12,517 bases of DNA from Deltaproteobacteria bacterium (GCA_016932235.1 JAFGDF010000072.1:1-12517), one strand, 5' to 3'; shown: positions 1 through 7,926, numbered from the stretch's first letter. Translations and numbers: made by a program. The notes: generated by a model from the sequence alone, not told the origin.

Positions 1-301
1 CTTTTGGTTTATTGAAAAATAGACCTTTTTCAGACTGATAACTGCTGGATATCGATGATATGGCGCTCAGCCCCCAATCGACATAAAACTTTTTAGAAGT
101 GATAATACCCAGGTATATTATATACTGTACGTAGTCACCCAGTTCATCGACAGCGCAGTCATGATCGGAAACCTTTCCGTTCTGAACATCTGCCGCTTCA
201 AATATTGCCCCGTCCATGGATGCATATCTGTTTATAATAAGGTCTGCAAGAAGACAGGCTTCGTCGGACAGCGTTTCAAAAGAGATATATTTTTCAACCA
301 T
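1..301 (-). CDS. Unrecognised protein, N-terminal 100 residues (runs off left edge)
   Basis: The minus strand is open from an ATG at 301-299 to the left edge with no stop, giving 100 codons (MVEKYISFETLSDE...). The start overlaps the end of the nitroreductase-fusion gene by 8 nt, which fits translational coupling; a GGAAAAAG stretch lies just upstream as a weak ribosome binding site. The sequence looks like a real soluble protein: mixed hydrophobic and acidic residues, probably helical, with an aromatic-rich motif VDELGDYVQYIIYLG at residues 51-65 and no signal peptide or membrane segment. I do not recognise the family. The motif faintly recalls N-termini of helical toroid-type proteins found in glycan clusters, but that is memory rather than alignment. 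The C-terminus and stop lie outside the window. Confidence 0.72.
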   Translation of the reverse strand, partial: MVEKYISFETLSDEACLLADLIINRYASMDGAIFEAADVQNGKVSDHDCAVDELGDYVQYIIYLGIITSKKFYVDWGLSAISSISSSYQSEKGLFFNKPK

Positions 302-1640
302 CTTTTTCCAGACGACAGATAAAGAGGACCTGTTCTCCTAGGATTTTTGCAAGGCCGATGGTTTTTAAAAAAAGTTCGGCGATGGAAAAGATGAACCTGA
401 GAAGATTCGCAGCTGTGGAGTAAAGCCTTTTCGACCTTATCCATTCGGAGGTTTCCAGACGATGGCCAGGGAGACAGAACAGACCGAAACTTTTGATAAT
501 TTTAAAATCATACTTGTGAAGAAGCCTTTTTACCTCTCCCCTGGAGCGCAGTTTCCAGGGGCCGAGGTTTCTGAGCGTGCCAAAGAATATATCATCTATT
601 CCATTTTTCCTGAGAAAAAAACGGACAATAAGGTCATAAAGACCGAACCAGGAATACCGGTTTCTGAAGAGTATTATTAATAATATGCCATGGCTCGATT
701 CCGCCAGCTTTGTCATGTGAAGTTCGATCGTTTTTTCCGGCATATGTTCCAACCGGTTAAGCAGCAGGAAATTTGAATAGCCCTTTATGTCCTCACGAAT
801 AATATCATTTGATATCCGGTGGCCGCTTTTTTCCATGGCAGGCTCAAACATTATGGCGGCGTTATAAATGTCCTGAGAAGTAAAATGATGGGCAACAAGT
901 TCCCGGGCCTTTTCCAGGCCTGAGGTCAACGATCCGCTCAGGGTATATATTTCAAGAGTCTTACCATTCTTAATAAAGGGAGATATAAGGCGGGGGATTT
1001 CCTGTTTTTCATCCTCGGTATATTTTTCAAGGGCATAGCCCCGCCGGGCAAAGCGTTCCTGCCAGTTCAGGATATCCTTCCATCTCCAATCAGAAAGAAA
1101 GGTTGTCCCCGGAATAATATCATCGGACATAAATTCATTGAAAGATAAGAAAGATTCCACCGGACTTCTTGCAGGCGGCTCAGGGACCTCTTTCGGGTAT
1201 CCAACCTCGATGAGGGCCAGGACCCTGTATATATCCGGCATATGTAAGACATCTCTTATCCCGGCCTCATCCTTGAAATTGCATACCCACAATGTGCCAA
1301 GCCCCTCAGAATGTGCCAGGAGCAGAAAATTCTGTATTAAGGCCGCAAGGGATTGGTAATTGGCATAATTTTCCCTGGTAACATTCCTGTTATAGGCAGC
1401 CACGATCACTGTGGGAGCGCTGAGGATTTGCCTGTTGGCCTTTCCTTTCCGGACGATCCTTTTTTTAATCTCGTCATCGTCCACAACAATAAATTTCCAG
1501 GCCTGGAGATTACAGGAACTTGGGGCATAGGATGCCAGAGACAGCAACTCCATGATTTTTTCTCCGGGCACCCTTTCGGGTCTATACAGCCTGATGCTCC
1601 TTCTGCCTTTAATCAGGGTTTTCAGGGAGTTATGATTCAT
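294..1640 (-). CDS. Nitroreductase-family flavoprotein fused to a degenerate methyltransferase-like domain
   Basis: 448 aa in two parts. Residues 1-170 are a nitroreductase-fold FMN domain: RRSIRLYRPERVP (13-25) for the FMN phosphate, YAPSSCNLQAWKFIVVDD (38-55), EGLGTLWVCNF (112-122) and the closing IEVGYPKEVPEPP (144-156) are all family hallmarks. Such enzymes reduce or oxidise small substrates with FMN and NAD(P)H. Residues about 225-395 follow the order of a class I SAM methyltransferase: LEIYTLSGSLTSGL (229-242) where a Gly-rich loop should be, LLLNRLEHMP (292-301) like the usual LEH motif, then a GILLIILF strand and a C-terminal KLRSRGEVKRLL-type helix. The glycines that bind SAM are mostly gone, so this half may be inactive or bind something else. 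A hydrophobic stretch at 411-430 may associate with membrane. The ATG overlaps the stop of the upstream methyltransferase gene (ATGA) and has AAAGG 5 nt upstream. The substrate is unknown. Confidence 0.85.
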   Translation of the reverse strand: MNHNSLKTLIKGRRSIRLYRPERVPGEKIMELLSLASYAPSSCNLQAWKFIVVDDDEIKKRIVRKGKANRQILSAPTVIVAAYNRNVTRENYANYQSLAALIQNFLLLAHSEGLGTLWVCNFKDEAGIRDVLHMPDIYRVLALIEVGYPKEVPEPPARSPVESFLSFNEFMSDDIIPGTTFLSDWRWKDILNWQERFARRGYALEKYTEDEKQEIPRLISPFIKNGKTLEIYTLSGSLTSGLEKARELVAHHFTSQDIYNAAIMFEPAMEKSGHRISNDIIREDIKGYSNFLLLNRLEHMPEKTIELHMTKLAESSHGILLIILFRNRYSWFGLYDLIVRFFLRKNGIDDIFFGTLRNLGPWKLRSRGEVKRLLHKYDFKIIKSFGLFCLPGHRLETSEWIRSKRLYSTAANLLRFIFSIAELFLKTIGLAKILGEQVLFICRLEKDG

Positions 1641-2263
1641 GTTGACCTTTCAAAAGGCGCTGAGGATGTCTTCTTACGGGCGACAATCCTGTAGGAAGGT
1701 GCAAAAGCGGATGGACCGTTCATTTTTCTTGTAAAAAGATGATCAATAGACATACAGATATGCTTTACAGGCTTTTCCAGACATTTAAGCCCTATTCTCT
1801 TAAAGATCTGGACCCAGGCTGTCCCGATAATCGTGAAGACCCACAGGGGATTATCAAAGGAGACTATATCAAAGTTCCTTAAAAGCCGTCTAAGCCCTAA
1901 GGGGGTGTATCGATAGAGGTCATCACCATGAAAGGGATGCATGAAAGGGACCCAGATAATAAACAAGCCTTTATGTTTCAAGACCCGGTAGGATTCAGTG
2001 ATCACCTTTGACGGATCGGCAAAATGTTCCAGGGTATCCTTGCTGATCAACAGGTCCAGCGCCTGGTTTTTAAAGGGGAGGTCATGGGCATCGCTTACAA
2101 TGGAAACATCTCTGTTTTTAACCGGCCTGTTCTCCAGATTAATATATTGATACCCAAGTTTTTCAAGAGGGGCTCTAAGGAGACCTTTGCCGCCTCCCAG
2201 GTCAAGGGCGATACCTTTCCCCCTTGGTATTCTCTCAACAATGTACTGGATATCCGAACTCAT
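1637..2263 (-). CDS. Class I SAM-dependent methyltransferase
   Basis: 208 aa, of normal length for a small Methyltransf_11-type enzyme that transfers a methyl group from S-adenosylmethionine. The SAM-binding motif I is intact as LDLGGGKG (20-27). It is followed by an acidic motif at SDAHDLPF (57-64), the TLEHFADP segment (77-84), the RVLKHKGLFIIWVPF strand (93-107) and a HGDDLYRYTPLGLRRLL segment (112-128) typical of methyltransferases in polysaccharide and natural-product clusters. It probably acts in the cytoplasm on a sugar or small-molecule intermediate; the acceptor cannot be read from sequence. It starts 38 nt after the asparagine-synthetase-like gene with only a weak AAGA as ribosome binding site, and its TGA overlaps the ATG of the nitroreductase fusion. 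The next protein carries a degraded copy of the same fold, so the two might form a pair. Confidence 0.88.
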   Translation of the reverse strand: MSSDIQYIVERIPRGKGIALDLGGGKGLLRAPLEKLGYQYINLENRPVKNRDVSIVSDAHDLPFKNQALDLLISKDTLEHFADPSKVITESYRVLKHKGLFIIWVPFMHPFHGDDLYRYTPLGLRRLLRNFDIVSFDNPLWVFTIIGTAWVQIFKRIGLKCLEKPVKHICMSIDHLFTRKMNGPSAFAPSYRIVARKKTSSAPFERST

Positions 2264-2301
2264 TCTTAAATACCATGTTTATCTCGTTTAAAGCGGGGTT
2301 T

Positions 2302-4161
2302 CTAAAGCGGATTTAATTGTTCAGGATAATGTTTATCCTGTCTGCGCCACCTATATCCCAGGATTTCAGACAGGGGTATTTCCGGGCTTGCTCCATTGAA
2401 CGTAACCTCATTCCAGAGGGCGAGACCAAGGAGGTTGAGATACATGAGTCCTGGATGTTTTATCATGCGGTCAAGGTGAGGAAGATGCCGGACTTTGAAT
2501 ATTTTTCCTATTATTGACGATGAAGACAGGTATCTGATAACCGCCTCTCTGAACGGGCCTGAGATAATCCTGTCCCAGGGTATGATACAGGCGCCGCGAT
2601 TGCCTTTATAGATGTTGTCATGAACAAGAGGTTTAAAGGCTTCCCTGAGCACGTATTTATTCCAGTTATCCATTGCCCTTATCCTGTCAGGGACCAGGAG
2701 ATTAAGTTCCGCGTAATCCTTATTGTAATAGGTAATAATCGCATCCAGAAGATTATTCCGACAAATCTGATGGGCGCCTGAAACCTGATGATACATGTGT
2801 ACTATTTTAAAATCTACTTCTATCAGGTGTCCGACAATGTGATCTGTACCATCATACAATATATTCGAGATCCTTTTAAGTATATCATGTTCCCTTCCAA
2901 GGTCGACAAATTCCTGTCTAAAAAGCCTTTTCTCCTGGTAGTATCTGGGCTTTTTGCAGACTCGAAAATATCGTTCAGCCATTCGGGCTTCTATTGGCTT
3001 CCTCTGCCATATTAGACGGCTGGTCGCCCCCACGGCATAGCGATGCTGTGGTAATGTTTTAAGAAACCATATCAGGGGATCGACGATAAGAGCTGGAAGT
3101 CTCCCTCCCTCTTTATTAAAGAAAAGTCGACAATATCCTGCGTTCCCGAAGATGAGATCAGCTCCAAAACCCCATAAAACGCATTCACCACCCTCATCGT
3201 GCACTCTTTTGGAAATCTGATGATTCATAAAGGTGCTGGCCGACCGGAAAGGCTGAGCCACACTGCCCATAACGAGCGGAAAATCCTCCAGATCAGATGC
3301 GCATGGGTATATTTCTATATGACGGCTATTGTTAAAGCGCGCTGATTCTCTTGCCCTTGGCAGATCAGGCGAATCAGGCCCGGATGGGCCGATAGTTACA
3401 GCTATGATCTCCCCGTCAAAGACCTTTCTGGCTGCGCCCAGTATTGCAGCCGAGTCCATCCCACCCGATAGCCCGACCCCAAGTCTCCTATATGGTGATA
3501 TCTCTTGGGAAACCTTGTCGATAAAACAGTGCCTGATCTCTTGAACCAGGGATTCAACCTCCTTTTCAACTTTATCAGATCGCTCCCTTAGCACCTTTAA
3601 GGGGCTCCAGTAGGAAAATCTTTTCCATTCTCCATGTGAATTTAGGCATACGTATTCACCGGTGACATTTGTAAAGATATTTTTATAAAGGGTTTCAGGG
3701 GGAGTGGTGGCGCCAGTGGCAAAGCGATCCCAGATCGGGCCCATGTTTAAATCAGGTTTTATACCGGTCACCTTCAGGAAAAATGGCAGATGAGTAAAAA
3801 AAGAGATCGGTTTTTCCGCAAACCAGTAGATCTCTCCTCGATCGAACCTGTCAGTTCCGAGCATGCACCGATCTTTTTTATGATCGAATACCAAAAGGGA
3901 AAAATCTCCTTCCAGCTCCCTAAAAATACGATCGATATCTCCATTCTTTTCATAGATATCCATCAAATTGTTTAAAATCGATGGAAGGTCAATGCTCCCA
4001 TAGACACGTCCATGAAAGGCCAGAGTAGTCTCCTCGCGAGCGATTATATGGAATCTGGGTCCTGGATAGTCAGCAAAAAGTTGAAACCCTTTTCTCTTCA
4101 CCAGAGGAGTTTCCTTTGCCAGCGTATCAGGAACCGTATCTGAGAGAAAGCCGTAAAACAT
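2302..4161 (-). CDS. Asparagine-synthetase-like ATP-dependent amide ligase lacking the glutaminase cysteine
   Basis: 619 aa from the ATG at 4161; a TTG one codon earlier is also possible. The layout is that of AsnB: an N-terminal Ntn-type domain (about 1-185, with ELEGDFSLLVFD at 82-93 and LGTDRFDRGEIYW at 101-113) and a C-terminal ATP-pyrophosphatase synthetase domain with an intact PP-loop SGGMDS (232-237). Two points set it apart. The N-terminus reads MFYGFL where glutamine-dependent enzymes have MCGI, so the nucleophilic Cys that frees ammonia from glutamine is absent. The later motif is WGFGADLIFGNAGY (330-343) where AsnB has GxGSDExFGGY, so the Glu after the Asp is Leu. Members without the Cys include beta-lactam synthetase and lasso-peptide cyclases, which adenylate a carboxylate and let an amine attack it. 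I infer amide formation with a non-glutamine amine, perhaps on a uronic or amino acid. It lies 8 nt after the PLP-enzyme gene with no clear Shine-Dalgarno, suggesting coupling. Confidence 0.87.
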   Translation of the reverse strand: MFYGFLSDTVPDTLAKETPLVKRKGFQLFADYPGPRFHIIAREETTLAFHGRVYGSIDLPSILNNLMDIYEKNGDIDRIFRELEGDFSLLVFDHKKDRCMLGTDRFDRGEIYWFAEKPISFFTHLPFFLKVTGIKPDLNMGPIWDRFATGATTPPETLYKNIFTNVTGEYVCLNSHGEWKRFSYWSPLKVLRERSDKVEKEVESLVQEIRHCFIDKVSQEISPYRRLGVGLSGGMDSAAILGAARKVFDGEIIAVTIGPSGPDSPDLPRARESARFNNSRHIEIYPCASDLEDFPLVMGSVAQPFRSASTFMNHQISKRVHDEGGECVLWGFGADLIFGNAGYCRLFFNKEGGRLPALIVDPLIWFLKTLPQHRYAVGATSRLIWQRKPIEARMAERYFRVCKKPRYYQEKRLFRQEFVDLGREHDILKRISNILYDGTDHIVGHLIEVDFKIVHMYHQVSGAHQICRNNLLDAIITYYNKDYAELNLLVPDRIRAMDNWNKYVLREAFKPLVHDNIYKGNRGACIIPWDRIISGPFREAVIRYLSSSSIIGKIFKVRHLPHLDRMIKHPGLMYLNLLGLALWNEVTFNGASPEIPLSEILGYRWRRQDKHYPEQLNPL

Positions 4162-4169
4162 CAATATAA

Positions 4170-5072
4170 TTAATCTATATCCGGTTTCTCGGCTAACCAG
4201 TTCAAGTTTTTCCAGCCGGCATCGCCACTCATAACTACAATCTTGCCATTCTCCATGTCTTCGGCGATCTTAAGGGCGGCATGCACGATGGCGCCTGTCT
4301 GGAAACCTAAAAAAAGGCCTTCCTTGGCGGCGAGATCGAATACCCTCTGTCTTGCCTGTTCAAAACTGACACGAATAATATCCTCAAAAAAGTCCATCTT
4401 TCCCTCTACATAGGGAGGTATCCAGTGCTCTTCTTCAAGATTTCTCAGACCAGGAAGCCTTGTTTTGATCTCTCCAGTGACGGCATAGGCCTTAATCTTC
4501 GGATTATGCTCTTTTAACTTTTCAGAGATCCCTAAAAGGCTTGCCCCTGATCCTAAAGAAGCGATAAAAACATCCACATCCGGCAGGTCATTAATTATCT
4601 CCTGTCCTGTTGTATTGTAATGGGCTGTGGGATTATTGGGGTCTCTGAACTGATCAAGAAATACGTAGTTGTCATTTTCCTCAGCCAGTTTTCTCGCGTG
4701 TTCGGAACACATTATCGTATTGCCGTTAATAAGGATGAGCTCAGCTCCAAGCATACGTAAGACTACCTTCTTCTCCTCACTTGTAGTATTCGCCAGTACC
4801 ATAGTTGAAGGAATTCCAAACCTTGCCGCTACCATTACCATCGCAGAGGCCATATTCCCTGAGGAAGCCTCAATAAGCCTTTTCTCAGGGGTAAGGATGC
4901 CTTTGTCGATTGCCGCTTTAATCATATTGTAAGCGGGCCTGTCCTTATGGGATCCTGTGGGATTATTTCCCTCCAGCTTGATAAAAAGCTTAACCTTTTT
5001 ATTTGGGACCATATTCTGGGTCTCATAGAGCGGAGTGTTTCCGATCAGATCCAAGACACTATGAAAGATCAT
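4170..5072 (-). CDS. Cysteine synthase / CysK-CysM-family PLP enzyme, variant active site
   Basis: 300 aa, the usual size for O-acetylserine sulfhydrylase-type beta-replacement enzymes, which bind PLP and swap the beta-substituent of a serine derivative. Family marks in order: IGNTPL (10-15), NPTGSHKDR with the PLP Lys at 43, SSGNMAS (70-76) where CysK has TSGNTG, DPNNPTAHYNTTGQEI (144-159), the phosphate-binding loop GSGAS (174-178) where CysK has GTGGT, and FQTGA (257-261). The C-terminal PLP-ring motif, (D/P)SGER in CysK, reads GDAGW (283-287), so the Ser that contacts the pyridine nitrogen appears replaced by Ala. These changes suggest a substrate other than sulfide plus O-acetylserine, for example an amine nucleophile as in 2,3-diaminopropionate synthases. 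The ATG overlaps the glycosyltransferase stop (ATGA) and has a strong AAGGAG 6 nt upstream. It sits directly before the amide ligase, which hints at a shared pathway. The fold is certain; the reaction is not. Confidence 0.88.
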   Translation of the reverse strand: MIFHSVLDLIGNTPLYETQNMVPNKKVKLFIKLEGNNPTGSHKDRPAYNMIKAAIDKGILTPEKRLIEASSGNMASAMVMVAARFGIPSTMVLANTTSEEKKVVLRMLGAELILINGNTIMCSEHARKLAEENDNYVFLDQFRDPNNPTAHYNTTGQEIINDLPDVDVFIASLGSGASLLGISEKLKEHNPKIKAYAVTGEIKTRLPGLRNLEEEHWIPPYVEGKMDFFEDIIRVSFEQARQRVFDLAAKEGLFLGFQTGAIVHAALKIAEDMENGKIVVMSGDAGWKNLNWLAEKPDID

Positions 5073-6184
5073 TTATCTCTCCTTTCTTGCATATCTATCC
5101 AGTCTTTTCCATTTTTCATTTTAATAAGTATCATGTAAATTGTTTCGGTTAATCTCGTTAAAGAATGATATTTCATAACAATTTCTCTCATGATCCGCCC
5201 AATCTCCTCGCGTTTATCCTTTTGGAGAAACATTATGCCTTTAATCTTTTTTGCCATTTCTTCAGGAGAACCGGATTCAAATATGATTTCGGCTTCCAGA
5301 TTTTCAGGCAGATAACTGTTAAAGGTCGTTGTCGCCATTACAACCGGTAAGCCTACGCTCATTGCTTCAAGTACCGCCTTATCAGTACCCCCGGTCTCCT
5401 GCTGCGAGACAAACAGGTCAAATCCATGGAGCAGGGATGGCACCTCCCAGTTATTTACCGGGTCATGGAATTTTACAAATTGTTCTAAACCCTTCTCCCT
5501 TACTCTGCCCCTCACCATTTTAAAATAACTCAGTTCCATTAAATTTTGACAAAGGCCGTAAGAATGAAGTTCAGGAGGCTTTAAAACCGTGGAAACAATT
5601 ATCTCAAGCGCGTCGATAAGCACTTCAAGTTTTTTGACAGGGGAATATCGTCCCACGTAACCTATTATGAATCTTTCTCTGTCAGTCCGGATCTTGCCTG
5701 CAGGTCTGAATGATTGTGTGTCAATGCCATGACCGGTAACGAGAAATTTATTACTTTTAAGCCGGAAACTGTCTTTTGATGAGCTGATAACCCCGTTTGC
5801 CCACAAATGACATATCCGTAACCAGGGGGTTATATTTTGATGACAGTACCATACAAGGACAGGTTTTCCGAGCAGCCTGGCAATCCAGCTTACAAGAGCG
5901 CCGCTTACAACCGCCTGATGAATAAAGACAGAGTGGATCTTTTTAAAAAGGAGGATCTTGATAAAGAGATAATATAGACGGATCAATCTGAGTATCCTGT
6001 TATCATCGGGATGAAGGGAAAGGCTATCAACTGAAACATTCTCCGGGAGATCCAATCTCCCTTTATGCACTGTTATAACCATTATCTGATTGAATTTGCC
6101 GGAAAGTGACTGCAGCCACCTTGTTGTAACGGCCTGTGTGGGATGATCTGCGTCCACTCGAATATTAAGGACAAGGAGGTTCAT
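5069..6184 (-). CDS. Glycosyltransferase family 4 (GT-B fold)
   Basis: 371 aa, typical for a retaining GT-B glycosyltransferase that moves a sugar from a nucleotide donor to a lipid-linked glycan at the cytoplasmic face of the membrane. The N-terminal acceptor domain (about 1-150) holds a hydrophobic segment near 68-80 (LRLYYLFIKILLF) that may lie on the membrane. The linker GHGIDTQSFRP (151-161) is the usual GT4 boundary, and the donor domain starts at FIIGYVGRYSPVKKLEVLI (172-190), matching the Glycos_transf_1 strand. The donor-binding motif is TGGTDKAVLEAMSVGLPVV (264-282), which has the TGxxDKxVLEAM form in place of the plain EX7E pattern. The ATG overlaps the carbamoyltransferase stop by 4 nt (ATGA) and its own TGA overlaps the PLP-enzyme ATG, so it is coupled on both sides. 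Donor and acceptor sugars cannot be predicted. Confidence 0.9.
   Translation of the reverse strand: MNLLVLNIRVDADHPTQAVTTRWLQSLSGKFNQIMVITVHKGRLDLPENVSVDSLSLHPDDNRILRLIRLYYLFIKILLFKKIHSVFIHQAVVSGALVSWIARLLGKPVLVWYCHQNITPWLRICHLWANGVISSSKDSFRLKSNKFLVTGHGIDTQSFRPAGKIRTDRERFIIGYVGRYSPVKKLEVLIDALEIIVSTVLKPPELHSYGLCQNLMELSYFKMVRGRVREKGLEQFVKFHDPVNNWEVPSLLHGFDLFVSQQETGGTDKAVLEAMSVGLPVVMATTTFNSYLPENLEAEIIFESGSPEEMAKKIKGIMFLQKDKREEIGRIMREIVMKYHSLTRLTETIYMILIKMKNGKDWIDMQERRDK
5079..5084 (-). promoter_or_regulatory. Shine-Dalgarno site of the PLP-enzyme gene
   Basis: On the minus strand AAGGAG stands 6 nt before the ATG at 5072, inside the last codons of the GT4 gene. It is among the strongest ribosome binding sites in the window and shows that the PLP enzyme can start translation on its own, in addition to coupling through the ATGA overlap. 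Confidence 0.75.
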
Positions 6185-7926
6185 CCCGGATTTTTCTCCA
6201 GGATAAAATTATTGAGGACAAGGACGTCAAGCCCCGAGCCGGCGAAACACTTGATCGCATCTATTGGCGCATCTACGATCGGCTCGCCTTTTATATTAAA
6301 AGATGTGTTAAGTATAACCGGCACGCCCGTCTTTTCACCAAAACGTTTTATCATTTCATAATAGGCGACGTTTATGTCCCGTCTTACCATTTGTGGTCTT
6401 GTTGTTCCGTCCTTGTGGACTACCGCAGGAATAATATCTTTCTTCTCTTTTTTTACCTTGAAGGTATAGAGCATAAAAGGAGAATAGAAACTATTTTCCA
6501 GGTAATCGTCCGCTGCCTCTTCGAGAATCGATGGCGCGAAAGGTCGCCATTCATCACGATACTTAATAATGTCATTTACCTTGTCCTGCATCTCACTCTT
6601 TCTCGGATCGGCTATGATTGAACGGTTGCCGAGCGCCCTGGGACCCCATTCTGCTTTTCCTCTGAACCAGGCAATAATCTTTTGATCTTCCAGCATTTTG
6701 GAAACGACTTCCGGGATATGTTCATCACTGCAATAAGAATATTTACACCGCACAGCATCAAGTATTTTTTTGCATTCATCATTTGAGAATTCTCTTCCCC
6801 AATAGACATGCGTAAGCCGCCTGTTTTCAATCCTCCCGCCCTCCTGTTTATAGGCTAAAAACGCCGCACCAAGGGCACAACCTCCATCTCCGGCATTGGG
6901 ATGGACATAGACATTCTCGAAAAGATTTGACCTGGCGATTTTCCCGTTCATTGTAGCATTCAGGGCAACACCACCGGACAGACAGAGATTTTTTGAGGAG
7001 GTTTCAGCCCCGGCCTGTTCCAATATCTTAAAGGCCATTCTCTCGAGGATATCCTGGACATCAGAGGCTATCTGGACGTGACCCTGTGAGATGGGTTCGC
7101 CTAAAAGCCTCTGAGGGCCCAGCCTCCTGAGAAGTTCTTTGCCAAAATAGTAAACAGGCCTGTTAATCTTGTCCCAGTGAACTCTAAGGTTATCTATATC
7201 GACTGAAAAATCAAGGGATCCTTTTGGCCTGCCATAGGAAGCAAGTCCCATCAAAGAGCCTTCATCACTCAGGTTCACATAGCGCTGGAATATTTTGTAA
7301 AGGGCCCCCATGGACATTCGCGAGAAGGGGATGGAGTTCAATATCCGGATATCCTGACCTTTTCCAACAGCGGTCATGACGGAAAGGAGATCCCCTCCTG
7401 AATCCCAGGCGACCAGAAGGGTTTCGGAAAATCCTGATGTATAGAAAGCGCTGGCCAGATGACATAGATGATGGTTGATAAATATAACGGGTGGATTTTT
7501 TAGTCGAAAATGGCGGAAAAAATTCTGTTTAAGGTAATTTTCCGCCCTCTTTTTACGGGAAAGGACTTCGGAGGCTGTGATATTAAGCCTGGCCTGACCA
7601 AGCATATCGTCAAGGGCATGGGCCATCTTTCTGAGGGACGAGTGCTTCCCCTTTTTCCATACTTCCACCGCTGAATCGGGATCAGAGTACCATCCAATGT
7701 AGTCGACATCTTCTATCTGTATCCCTGCTTGGTCAAGACAGTAATTGATCGCCATCACGGGAAATCTGCCAGGGGATTTCTTGATCCTGTTGAAACGCTC
7801 TTCTGCGGCAAGGGCGACTATTTTACCCTCATGCAACAGCGCGGCGCTTGGATCATGCCCCATTCCTTCACTACCGTAAATACAGCTTATTCCAAGTACA
7901 TATCCGGTTCTCTTCTTAATAACCAT
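6181..7926 (-). CDS. O-carbamoyltransferase, NodU/CmcH (TobZ-like) family
   Basis: 581 aa, full length for the family. These enzymes use carbamoyl phosphate and ATP to form carbamoyl-adenylate, then pass the carbamoyl group to a hydroxyl, as on Nod factors, cephamycin or tobramycin. The N-terminal Kae1-like part begins LGISCIYGSEGMGHDPSAAL (11-30), with AAEERFNRIKKSPGRFP (40-56), the metal-binding NHHLCHLASAFYTSGF (151-166), WDSGGD (174-179), LSGGVALNATMNGKI (316-330) and GDGGCALGAA (347-356). The YrdC-like C-terminal part has WFRGKAEWGPRALGNRSI (420-437) and EWRPFAPSI (459-467). All recognisable active-site motifs are intact. It starts 54 nt after the flippase, the longest spacer in the window, with AGGAAAGGTG upstream (AGGTG 9 nt from the ATG), and ends in an ATGA overlap with the GT4 gene. 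It probably carbamoylates a hydroxyl on the glycan or its precursor; which one is unknown. Confidence 0.94.
   Translation of the reverse strand: MVIKKRTGYVLGISCIYGSEGMGHDPSAALLHEGKIVALAAEERFNRIKKSPGRFPVMAINYCLDQAGIQIEDVDYIGWYSDPDSAVEVWKKGKHSSLRKMAHALDDMLGQARLNITASEVLSRKKRAENYLKQNFFRHFRLKNPPVIFINHHLCHLASAFYTSGFSETLLVAWDSGGDLLSVMTAVGKGQDIRILNSIPFSRMSMGALYKIFQRYVNLSDEGSLMGLASYGRPKGSLDFSVDIDNLRVHWDKINRPVYYFGKELLRRLGPQRLLGEPISQGHVQIASDVQDILERMAFKILEQAGAETSSKNLCLSGGVALNATMNGKIARSNLFENVYVHPNAGDGGCALGAAFLAYKQEGGRIENRRLTHVYWGREFSNDECKKILDAVRCKYSYCSDEHIPEVVSKMLEDQKIIAWFRGKAEWGPRALGNRSIIADPRKSEMQDKVNDIIKYRDEWRPFAPSILEEAADDYLENSFYSPFMLYTFKVKKEKKDIIPAVVHKDGTTRPQMVRRDINVAYYEMIKRFGEKTGVPVILNTSFNIKGEPIVDAPIDAIKCFAGSGLDVLVLNNFILEKNPG

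Noticed and set aside
1353..1694. 113-codon plus-strand open frame
   Set aside because: It is antisense to the conserved FMN-binding part of the nitroreductase domain, which explains the open frame.
2289..2310. Direct repeat TAAAGCGG at 2289-2296 and 2303-2310
   Set aside because: Only 8 bp long, and one copy spans the end of the ligase gene; chance is a sufficient explanation.
2302..4161. Calling this gene asnB, glutamine-dependent asparagine synthetase
   Set aside because: The N-terminal Cys required for glutaminase activity is absent and the GxGSDE motif is altered.
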